Shown in pieces: positions 1 through 5,750 of a stretch of DNA of 8,867 nt. Below the pieces are notes generated by a model, which saw nothing but the letters and a program-made list of their open reading frames with translations, did no database searches and was not told the origin of the DNA. Positions within the stretch are counted from its first letter, which is position 1; each line of letters begins with the position of its first letter. The position numbers and the translations under genes are program-made. The stretch covers positions 1-8,867 of the forward strand of contig NVQY01000096.1 in assembly GCA_002400675.1 (NCBI GenBank), in the 5' to 3' direction. Source of the DNA: Paracoccaceae bacterium. Lineage in GTDB: Bacteria > Pseudomonadota > Alphaproteobacteria > Rhodobacterales > Rhodobacteraceae.

Positions 1-1007
1 AAGAGGTCGAGATCCTGTTTCAGACGCTGCAAAAGCTGCGGTCGGAAGGCACGTCGATCCTGTATATCTCGCATAAGCTGGAGGAAATTCGCACGCTTTG
101 CGATCATGCCACGGTTCTGAGGCTGGGCGAGAACGTCGGCGAATGCACCCCGGCAGAGACCACGGCCAGTGAGATGGCCGAGTTGATGGTCGGGTCGAGT
201 CTGACGCCTCCGCAGCGGGCGGGGCGCGAGATGGGCGAGGTGACGCTGGATATCAGCGGGCTGTCGGTGCCATCGCCTTCGGCCTTTGGCACGGCATTGA
301 AGAACGTGCATCTGACGGTACGCAAGGGAGAGATTCTGGGCATTGGCGGAGTGGCCGGCAACGGGCAGGACGAATTGCTGGGTGTGTTGTCGGGGGAGAC
401 CCTGACGCAGCCGGATGCGGTCAAGCTGGACGGGAAACCGGTGGGGGATCTGGGACCGACGGAGCGGCGCAAGCTGGGATTGCTGACCGCGCCCGAGGAA
501 CGGCTGGGGCACGCCGCCGCACCCGATATGAGCCTGACGGAGAATGCCATGCTGACCGGGTCGGTGCGCGAAGGGCTGGAGTCCAACGGGTTTTTGAAAT
601 GGCGCGAGGCCGAGGTTTTTGCCGAGAAGATCATCAGGGAGTTTGATGTGCGCACGCCCGGGCCGGGCAATGCGGCGCGGTCTTTGTCGGGCGGTAATTT
701 ACAGAAATTCGTGGTCGGGCGAGAGGTGTTGCAACGGCCTGAGGTGCTGGTGATCAACCAGCCGACCTGGGGGGTGGATGCCTCTGCGGCGGCGTCGATC
801 CGGCAGGCGATTCTGGATCTGGCCACTGGCGGGGCGGCGGTAGTGTGCATCAGTCAGGATCTGGATGAGTTGATGGAGATCTCCGACAGTTTCGCCGCGT
901 TGAACGAGGGGAGATTGAGTGCGCCACGCGACGCGACCGGTCTGACGGTGGAAGAGATTGGTTTGATGATGGGGGGGGCACATGGGATGGAAGTGGCACA
1001 TGTTTGA
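1..1007 (+). CDS. BMP/nucleoside-type ABC transporter ATP-binding protein (C-terminal part, cut by window start)
   Basis: This is the ATPase of an ABC importer, carrying two fused nucleotide-binding domains as in ribose- and nucleoside-type systems. The reading frame is open from base 3, so the gene begins before the window; 334 residues are visible and roughly 180 are missing if it has the usual length of about 510-530. The first visible residues are the end of domain 1, including the H-loop ISHKLEE (about residues 22-28). Domain 2 follows with a degenerate Walker A GVAGNGQ (about 116-122), the family motif PEERLG, the signature LSGGNLQK (228-235), a Walker B region reading VLVINQPTWGVD (248-259) and ISQDLDE in place of a classical H-loop. 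The glutamine instead of catalytic glutamate after Walker B is normal for the second domain of this family. It is followed by two permeases and a BMP binding protein, so it should energise their transport at the inner face of the membrane. The family is confident; the ligand is inferred only from the BMP context. Confidence 0.95.
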   Translation, partial: EVEILFQTLQKLRSEGTSILYISHKLEEIRTLCDHATVLRLGENVGECTPAETTASEMAELMVGSSLTPPQRAGREMGEVTLDISGLSVPSPSAFGTALKNVHLTVRKGEILGIGGVAGNGQDELLGVLSGETLTQPDAVKLDGKPVGDLGPTERRKLGLLTAPEERLGHAAAPDMSLTENAMLTGSVREGLESNGFLKWREAEVFAEKIIREFDVRTPGPGNAARSLSGGNLQKFVVGREVLQRPEVLVINQPTWGVDASAAASIRQAILDLATGGAAVVCISQDLDELMEISDSFAALNEGRLSAPRDATGLTVEEIGLMMGGAHGMEVAHV

Positions 1008-1027
1008 GGCGTTGTCCCAAAGAGATT

Positions 1028-1044
1028 CCATGCCTACGGCGTGG
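1028..1044 (+). promoter_or_regulatory. Small hairpin in the ATPase-permease gap
   Basis: Seven base pairs (one G-T) form between CCATGCC and GGCGTGG around a three-base loop. It lies in the 69-base gap between the ATPase stop and the first permease start. No T-run follows, so it does not look like a terminator. It could be an mRNA processing or stability element, or it could be chance. The permease Shine-Dalgarno (AGGGGG near 1066) lies downstream and outside the hairpin. Confidence 0.3.
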
Positions 1045-1076
1045 ATACTTAAAAACAGAAGAAGCAGGGGGCAGGT

Positions 1077-2156
1077 ATGATTGTTCTGGAAAAGAGGCCA
1101 CAGCCGTCAAGGGTCTGGGCATATGCAACGCCGCTGGTGGCGGTGTTGGCGACCATGATTGCCGGGGGGTTGTTGTTTGCCGCGTTGGGCAAGAACCCGG
1201 TCGAGGCGATCAGGATCATTTTCTATGATCCGCTGTTTGGCGAGTTTGCCTATCTTGACCGGCCACAGTTGCTGGTCAAGGGCGCGCCGCTGGTGTTGAT
1301 CGCCATTGGGCTGAGTCTGGGGTTCAAGGCCGGTATCTGGAATATCGGCGCTGAGGGTCAGTATATCATCGGTGCCCTGACCGGGGCCGGGATCGGGTTG
1401 GCATTTTATCCGGTCGATGCGTGGTATGTGTTCCCGCTGATGGTGATTGGCGGAGCCTTTGGCGGTTGGGTCTGGGCGATGATACCGGGGTTGTTGAAGG
1501 TCAGGTTTGGTACCAACGAGATTCTGGTGTCGCTGATGCTGGTCTATGTGGCCGAGCAGTTGCTGGCGTCGATGTCATTGGGATTGTTGAAGAACCCCGA
1601 GGGGCGTGGGTTTCCGGGCAGCCGGAATTTCAGCGACTTTCCCGGCGCGTCAAGCTGGATCAGTCAGGATGCCGGCATGCACTGGGGCGTGGTCGCGGCC
1701 TTTATCGCGGTGATTTTTGCCTATATCCTGCTGAACCGGCACATGTTGGGATTTCACATTCGCCTGACCGGAGAAGCGCCGCGCGCGGCGCGGTTTGCCG
1801 GGGTCAATCCGTCACGTCTTATCCTGTTTTGTCTGGGGGCGTCGGGCGCACTGGCCGGGTTGGCCGGGCTGTTCGAAGTGTCCGGGCCGGCGGGTCAGGT
1901 CAGCATTGATTTTGGCGCAGGCTACGGCTTTACCGCGATTATCGTCGCCTTTTTGGGGCGTTTGCATCCGGTGGGCATATTGCTGGCCGGGGGGCTGATG
2001 GCGCTGACGTATATCGGAGGGGAGGCCGCGCAAATGGGTATGGGTCTGCCTGCCGCAGCGATTCAAGTGTTTCAGGGAATGCTGCTGTTCTTTCTGCTGG
2101 CGTTTGACATTCTGACCAATTACCGGGTGCGGTTCAGCGCCAGAAAGGCAGCTTGA
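1077..2156 (+). CDS. BMP/nucleoside-type ABC transporter permease 1 (NupP/YufP-like)
   Basis: A 359-residue inner-membrane permease of the branched-chain/ribose permease superfamily (BPD_transp_2 type), in the subgroup partnered with BMP binding proteins. It is hydrophobic along nearly its whole length. Family landmarks are visible: GFKAGIWNIGAEGQY near residues 83-97, FGTNEILVSLMLVY near 143-156 (the conserved TNE segment), and GEAPRAARFAGVN followed by a Gly/Ala-rich SGALAGLAG stretch (about 232-263), matching the loop thought to contact the ATPase. The start ATG is supported by a purine-rich AGGGGG about eight bases upstream and by the charged N-terminus before the first membrane segment. 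The stop is one base before the next permease start, so translation is probably coupled. Leucine TTG and glycine GGG codons are frequent. The role as one half of a heterodimeric channel is family knowledge; the ligand, probably a nucleoside or purine, is inference. Confidence 0.93.
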   Translation: MIVLEKRPQPSRVWAYATPLVAVLATMIAGGLLFAALGKNPVEAIRIIFYDPLFGEFAYLDRPQLLVKGAPLVLIAIGLSLGFKAGIWNIGAEGQYIIGALTGAGIGLAFYPVDAWYVFPLMVIGGAFGGWVWAMIPGLLKVRFGTNEILVSLMLVYVAEQLLASMSLGLLKNPEGRGFPGSRNFSDFPGASSWISQDAGMHWGVVAAFIAVIFAYILLNRHMLGFHIRLTGEAPRAARFAGVNPSRLILFCLGASGALAGLAGLFEVSGPAGQVSIDFGAGYGFTAIIVAFLGRLHPVGILLAGGLMALTYIGGEAAQMGMGLPAAAIQVFQGMLLFFLLAFDILTNYRVRFSARKAA

Positions 2157-2157
2157 A

Positions 2158-3078
2158 ATGGATTTGAGTGCAATTAATCCGATCCTGTTGGTGGCCTCTT
2201 TGATGGTCGCGGCGACACCGATCCTGTTGGCCGCGATTGGCGAGTTGGTAGCGGAAAAGGCCGGGGTTCTGAACCTTGGGGTCGAGGGCATGATGATTGT
2301 TGGGGCGATCAGTGGTTTTGCCATTGCGGTTGAAACCGGGTCGCCGACGTTGGGGTTCATCGCCTCGGCCATCGGCGGCGCGTTGTTGTCGTTGTTGTTC
2401 GTGTTTCTGACGCAGGTGGTTCTGGCCAATCAGGTGGCGTCGGGTCTGGCGTTGACGCTGTTCGGGCTGGGTCTGAGCGCGCTGATGGGGCAGTCTTATG
2501 TGGGCGTGCGTCCGCCGCAGACCGCAGAGTTGAACATTCCGATCCTCAGTGATCTGCCGGTGGTTGGTCCGATCCTGTTCAGCCACGATCCGATCCTGTA
2601 TCTGAGCATCGCCATTATTGCCATCGTTTGGGGCATGCTGAAATACACCCGCGTCGGGTTGATCCTGCGGGCGGTCGGTGAAAACCACGACGCGGCACAT
2701 GCCTTGGGCTATAAGGTCGTGCGTATCCGTATCATGGCGATCATGTTCGGCGGGGCCTGTGCGGGTCTTGGCGGGGCTTACATCAGCCTTGTGCGGGTGC
2801 CGCAGTGGACCGAGGGCATGACGGCGGGTGTCGGCTGGATCGCGCTGGCGCTGGTGGTGTTCGCGAGCTGGAAACCGTGGCGGGTGCTGCTGGGGGCGTA
2901 TCTGTTTGGCGGAGTCACCGTTGTGCAGCTAAATCTGCAAGCGGCAGGTGTTGCCATTCCGGTAGAGTATCTGGCAATGTCGCCCTATCTCATTACCATC
3001 ATTGTGCTGGTGATCCTGTCGAAAGACAAAAGCAGTGCGCCGGCCTCGCTGGGCCGAATATTCCACGCCTCACACTAG
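2158..3078 (+). CDS. BMP/nucleoside-type ABC transporter permease 2 (NupQ/YufQ-like)
   Basis: A 306-residue membrane protein, the second and shorter permease of the importer. The N-terminal segment GELVAEKAGVLNLGVEGMM (about residues 27-45) is the hallmark of this subgroup. Further on, GENHDAAHALGYKVVRIR (about 178-195) followed by GGACAGLGGAY is the conserved cytoplasmic loop and next helix. The rest is a run of hydrophobic segments, ending in a short polar tail. It starts one base after the stop of permease 1, with AAAGG inside the end of the upstream gene as likely ribosome binding site. Length and order (long permease, then short permease) fit the family. It should pair with permease 1 to form the transmembrane channel. 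The protein repeats Pro-Ile-Leu five times, which gives a recurring DNA word but no functional repeat. Confidence 0.93.
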   Translation: MDLSAINPILLVASLMVAATPILLAAIGELVAEKAGVLNLGVEGMMIVGAISGFAIAVETGSPTLGFIASAIGGALLSLLFVFLTQVVLANQVASGLALTLFGLGLSALMGQSYVGVRPPQTAELNIPILSDLPVVGPILFSHDPILYLSIAIIAIVWGMLKYTRVGLILRAVGENHDAAHALGYKVVRIRIMAIMFGGACAGLGGAYISLVRVPQWTEGMTAGVGWIALALVVFASWKPWRVLLGAYLFGGVTVVQLNLQAAGVAIPVEYLAMSPYLITIIVLVILSKDKSSAPASLGRIFHASH

Positions 3079-3093
3079 AGGCAAACCACACAT

Positions 3094-3109
3094 GCCCCGG
3101 ACAAGGGGC
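3094..3109 (+). promoter_or_regulatory. Intercistronic hairpin before the binding-protein gene
   Basis: GCCCC pairs with GGGGC around the six-base loop GGACAA in the 55-base gap between permease 2 and the BMP gene. There is no T-run, so it is not an intrinsic terminator. In several ABC operons hairpins beside the binding-protein gene protect its mRNA segment and raise its yield; that role here is inference. The stem is short and GC-rich, so chance is possible. Confidence 0.3.
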
Positions 3110-3133
3110 CAACAAACCAACTGGGAGAAATTC

Positions 3134-4210
3134 ATGAAACTGACAACTCTACTGACAAGTGCCGCAATGGCGCTGGGACTGGCCACCGGGGCCATCGCCG
3201 GCAGCGACAAACTGAAGGTCGGCTTTGTTTATGTCGGCCCGGTCGGCGATGGCGGCTGGACACACGAGCATGACCAGGGTCGCAAAGCGATCGAGGCCGA
3301 ATTCGGCGACAAAGTTGAAACCCAGTTCGTCGAAAACGTCGCCGAAGGTCCGGACGCCGAGCGCGTCATGACGCAGATGGCGCGCAGCGGGGCAAAGTTG
3401 ATCTTTACCACGTCGTTTGGCTATATGGATGCCACCATCAACGTGGCCAAGAAGTTCCCCGACGTGAAGTTCGAGCACGCCACCGGGTACAAGACGGCGG
3501 ATAACGTTTCGACCTATTCCGCACGGTTCTACGAAGGGCGCGCCATTCAGGGCACCATCGCCGGGCGCATGACCAAATCCAACGTCATCGGCTATATCGG
3601 CTCGTTCCCGATCCCCGAAGTTATCCGGGGCATCAACAGTGCCTATATCAACGCCAAAAAGGTCAACCCGGATGTGACTTTCAAAGTCGTGTGGGTCTAC
3701 ACTTGGTTTGACCCCGCCAAAGAGGCCGACGCCGCCAAGGTTCTGATCGAACAGGGCGCAGATGTGATCCTGCAACACACCGATTCCACTGCACCTTTGG
3801 CTGCTGCCGCAGATGCGGGCAACGTGATCGGCTTTGGTCAGGCCTCGGATATGTCTGAGTACGCCGATGGCCCACGGGTATCGTCAATCATCGACAACTG
3901 GGCCCCCTATTACATCGAGCGTACACGCGCGGTGATGGACGGTACCTGGGAATCGGTCAGCACCTGGGACGGTATCGGCAAAGGCATGGTTGGCATCGGT
4001 GAAATCACCGACCGCGTTCCCGCCGACGTCAAAGCCGAGGCACTGGCGCTGAAAGACGCGATCGCATCGGGTGCGTATCACCCCTTTACCGGCCCGCTGA
4101 ACAAGCAGGACGGGTCTGTGTGGCTGAAAGACGGCGAAACTGCGGATGACGGCACGTTGGCTGGCATGAACTTTTATGTCGAAGGCATCGAAGGGTCGAT
4201 CCCCAACTGA
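3134..4210 (+). CDS. BMP-family ABC transporter substrate-binding protein (probable purine/nucleoside ligand)
   Basis: A 358-residue periplasmic binding protein of the BMP (basic membrane protein, PnrA-like) family. The start was chosen at MKLTTLLTS because GGGAG lies six bases upstream and a clean signal peptide follows: Lys2, a hydrophobic core, and a predicted cleavage after Ala-Ile-Ala at about residue 22. An in-frame start at 3035 would overlap the permease gene and bury the signal. There is no lipobox cysteine, so the protein should be soluble in the periplasm, unlike the lipoprotein BMPs of spirochaetes and Gram-positives. Visible family features are VGFVYVGPVGDGGWT (about 29-43), a Gly/Asp/Trp-rich first strand and loop, the FTTSFGYMD segment and the C-terminal NFYVEGIEGSIP. 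Related alphaproteobacterial proteins bind purines or nucleosides (family knowledge); this ligand is not proven. It is the last gene of the operon, and its codon use is less TTG/GGG-rich than that of the permeases. Confidence 0.95.
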   Translation: MKLTTLLTSAAMALGLATGAIAGSDKLKVGFVYVGPVGDGGWTHEHDQGRKAIEAEFGDKVETQFVENVAEGPDAERVMTQMARSGAKLIFTTSFGYMDATINVAKKFPDVKFEHATGYKTADNVSTYSARFYEGRAIQGTIAGRMTKSNVIGYIGSFPIPEVIRGINSAYINAKKVNPDVTFKVVWVYTWFDPAKEADAAKVLIEQGADVILQHTDSTAPLAAAADAGNVIGFGQASDMSEYADGPRVSSIIDNWAPYYIERTRAVMDGTWESVSTWDGIGKGMVGIGEITDRVPADVKAEALALKDAIASGAYHPFTGPLNKQDGSVWLKDGETADDGTLAGMNFYVEGIEGSIPN

Positions 4211-4235
4211 TCCGGCGTTTCATCTGAGACAAGAC

Positions 4236-4266
4236 AAAAGGCTCCGCTTTGGCGGGGCCTTTTTTT
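4236..4266 (+). terminator. Intrinsic terminator of the ABC operon, possibly bidirectional
   Basis: A nine-pair GC-rich stem (AGGCTCCGC with GCGGGGCCT, one G-T pair) closes a four-base loop and is flanked by AAAA and a run of seven T, so the stem can extend to about 12 pairs. It begins 25 bases after the BMP stop. On the minus strand the hairpin is followed by only four T, so it could weakly terminate the converging CDP-alcohol transferase gene, whose stop is about 80 bases away. Confidence 0.9.
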
Positions 4267-4342
4267 GTTGGGGGGGGAAGTCACGGGCCGGGCCAAATTT
4301 CAACCCCTGCCCCTGCGTCCAAAACGCTGTAAAACGAAAACC

Positions 4343-4999
4343 CTACAATAGTTTCCACCCATAGATAATGGTTACTGCCAGCGTATAGGCCGCCAGAAGC
4401 GCGACATTGACCGGGTTCCCAGAGAGCTTTGGCGTCTTTATCTGAGACACGTTCAGGATTGCGAGGCCAAGACCGCAGGCACCAAGAAGGACGGCAAACA
4501 CCGGGCGATCAAAGTACCCTTCGAACATAAACAGGAAGACAAGCAGAATACTGTTATTATCAATGGCTAACCCGGTGTATTTCGCATCCCCGGAAAGCCC
4601 GAAGGTGCTGAAGTAACTTAGCCGGATCGCGCCAAAAACCAGCATCACAAATACGACCGGCAAAAAGAGCGGGTTAAAGTCGCCGTAGCTCAATATCAAA
4701 ATGGCGGGCGTGACAGCGTAACTTACAATATCTATCAGCAGATCAAGCTGCCCGCCGAATTCCCGGTCCGCACCGGTTCTGCCCTTCATCCTGCGCGCAA
4801 TCAGCCCATCAGCCCAATCAAATGCGACGGCCCAGATCATGCCAATCATTGCCGCGCCGTAAACGTCGACAATAAGAAAGTAGATCGCCAGCAGGGTGCA
4901 GCCCAGACCTGCAAGGGAACAGATATTGGGTAAGTCCTTGACATACGACAGGATCGGTCTGGTTTGCAGCTCTTGGTCTGAAGAGTTTTCGGTTGCCAT
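4343..4999 (-). CDS. CDP-alcohol phosphatidyltransferase family membrane protein (PssA-like)
   Basis: A 218-residue integral membrane enzyme of the class that moves a phospho-alcohol or phosphatidyl group from a CDP-linked donor to an acceptor. The catalytic signature is visible: D61-W-A-D64-G65-L-I-A68-R69, then G82, D86 and D90, carrying the Asp and Gly residues that bind two metal ions and CDP. The spacing between A-R and the second Gly is 12 residues rather than the usual eight. KDLPNICSLAGLG (21-33) matches the N-terminal PN segment of the family, and IRLSYF (125-130) resembles the RLARF segment of phosphatidylserine synthases; the usual GLPxPAAA there reads GLAIDNNS. Several hydrophobic helices follow. 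AAGGA six bases before the ATG supports the start. It diverges from a cytidylyltransferase gene, suggesting a shared lipid head-group pathway. The exact substrates cannot be told. Base composition is more AT-rich than in flanking genes. Confidence 0.85.
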   Translation of the reverse strand: MATENSSDQELQTRPILSYVKDLPNICSLAGLGCTLLAIYFLIVDVYGAAMIGMIWAVAFDWADGLIARRMKGRTGADREFGGQLDLLIDIVSYAVTPAILILSYGDFNPLFLPVVFVMLVFGAIRLSYFSTFGLSGDAKYTGLAIDNNSILLVFLFMFEGYFDRPVFAVLLGACGLGLAILNVSQIKTPKLSGNPVNVALLAAYTLAVTIIYGWKLL

Positions 5000-5240
5000 G
5001 GCAAGTCCTTTGAGTTAGAAGATTTATGCCCCGGTCGAAGTCAAGACGGGCAACATCTGCATTCCACTCTGCGTGTATTGAAAACCTGTTGTTTTCAAAC
5101 CATCGCGTCGTTCCAGACTTCTGACAGTCCGGAGCAACCTCAGCTTAATTGTCTGAAATTATTGGTTTATTCCGCTTGATCGTGGATTCAGATGCCGCTT
5201 GCTAGCACCGTTTATGGGTAGATAAAAGGATTAAGTAAAA
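5000..5240. promoter_or_regulatory. Divergent intergenic region with candidate shared promoters
   Basis: These 241 bases separate the start codons of the CDP-alcohol transferase (minus) and the cytidylyltransferase (plus), so both promoters should lie here. It is AT-rich, especially 5140-5240. No box pair is convincing. On the plus strand TTGCTA (5199) and GATAAA (5221) are 16 apart but would put the transcript start at the ribosome binding site; on the minus strand a TTGACT lies near 5040 with poor -10 matches. The perfect dyad listed separately is the best-defined element. Confidence 0.5.
5078..5098. promoter_or_regulatory. Perfect inverted repeat, candidate operator
   Basis: TTGAAAAC and GTTTTCAA are exact reverse complements of eight bases, separated by CTGTT. 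The element sits between two divergent genes, 79 bases from one start and 143 from the other. A perfect AT-rich dyad with a five-base spacer is typical of a dimeric regulator's site. It has no adjoining T-run, so a terminator role is unlikely. The regulator is unknown. Confidence 0.5.
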
Positions 5241-5678
5241 ATGATCGTCTATACAGTTGGTACTTTTGATTTGTTGCACGTCGGCCATCTTGCCCTGTTG
5301 AACTACTGCAAGACATTGGGGGATTTCGTCGCTGTTGGGGTCGCCTCAGATGAGGTTGTCAATCGCTACAAGCCCAATGTCCCGGTTGTCCCCCTGAAAC
5401 AGCGCATGGAGATGTTGGAAGCGCTGAGCTGTGTAGACATTGCCCGCCCCTATCACGAACTTGAATATGTTTCCGGTTGCAGAGCGTTGGATATAGATAT
5501 TTTTGTCGTTGGCGAAGATTGGGGGCGCAAACCTCATAACCTCGATGTCGAGACCTACCTGAAAAAAAGCGGCAAGGAAATTGTTCAGGTCCGCTATAAT
5601 CCCCGAACGTCTTCCACAAAAATAAAGCAAATGGTTCTGGCGCAGTCGCAAGCGTCAAAGGAACCAGTTTATTCGTAA
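5241..5678 (+). CDS. TagD-like cytidylyltransferase (adenylyltransferase/cytidyltransferase family)
   Basis: A 145-residue soluble nucleotidyltransferase, close to the roughly 130-residue glycerol-3-phosphate cytidylyltransferases. It should join CTP to a phosphorylated alcohol, giving a CDP-alcohol and pyrophosphate. The fold's landmarks are present in order: GTFD (7-10), the nucleotide-binding HVGH (13-16), an arginine in QRMEML (R55), VVGEDWGRK (89-97, aligned with the GxDW segment of TagD) and RTSSTKIK (122-129). The last motif is about three residues shorter than the usual RTxGISTTKI. AAAGGA ten bases before the ATG is the likely ribosome binding site. The C-terminal 15 residues are polar and probably not part of the core. 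Divergent placement next to a CDP-alcohol transferase suggests that it supplies that enzyme's CDP-linked substrate. Glycerol-3-phosphate is the default guess; ethanolamine, inositol or another phosphate is possible. Confidence 0.85.
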   Translation: MIVYTVGTFDLLHVGHLALLNYCKTLGDFVAVGVASDEVVNRYKPNVPVVPLKQRMEMLEALSCVDIARPYHELEYVSGCRALDIDIFVVGEDWGRKPHNLDVETYLKKSGKEIVQVRYNPRTSSTKIKQMVLAQSQASKEPVYS

Positions 5679-5688
5679 GCGCACATCT

Positions 5689-5720
5689 GCCGGGGTCTTT
5701 TTCCCGGCCCCCTCTTTTCC
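5689..5720 (+). terminator. Possible weak terminator after the cytidylyltransferase gene
   Basis: GCCGGG (5689-5694) pairs perfectly with CCCGGC (5703-5708) around an eight-base T-rich loop. The following bases are a pyrimidine stretch (CCCCCTCTTTTCC), not a clean T-run, so strength is doubtful. It begins 11 bases after the stop, which is the expected place. Confidence 0.4.
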
Positions 5721-5738
5721 TGAACTTGCGCGCGTGAT

Positions 5739-5744
5739 TATATG
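5739..5744 (+). promoter_or_regulatory. Candidate -10 box of the aldo/keto reductase gene
   Basis: TATATG lies seven bases upstream of the A of the ATGAAACAT start at 5751, so transcription could begin at the start codon itself. A weak -35 candidate, TTTTCC (5715-5720), is 18 bases upstream. There is no Shine-Dalgarno before either possible start, which is compatible with a leaderless message. Confidence 0.3.
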
Positions 5745-5750
5745 TGTGCC

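Noticed and set aside
104..850. A 248-residue antisense open frame opposite the ATPase
   Set aside because: It is Ser/Pro/Arg-rich without motifs, and the opposite strand encodes a clear ABC ATPase.
1004..1228. Small open frame bridging the ATPase-permease gap
   Set aside because: Most of it overlaps the permease gene in another frame, and it has no ribosome binding site or recognisable product.
2176..2600. Recurring word CCGATCCTG in permease 2, five copies or near-copies
   Set aside because: Each copy is in the same frame and encodes Pro-Ile-Leu; spacing is irregular, so codon preference explains it.
1812..2700. Long antisense open frames opposite the two permeases
   Set aside because: Their products are Gln/Arg/Asn-rich with no recognisable fold, as expected for the complement of hydrophobic GC-rich genes; the plus-strand proteins match known families throughout.
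3035..3133. Upstream in-frame start that would lengthen the BMP protein by 33 residues
   Set aside because: It overlaps the permease gene, adds a polar arginine-rich stretch before the signal peptide, and lacks the well-placed GGGAG seen before the ATG at 3134.
3079..3133. Possible purine riboswitch before the BMP gene
   Set aside because: The 55-base gap is too short for a purine aptamer and only one five-pair hairpin is seen; the operon leader is outside the window.
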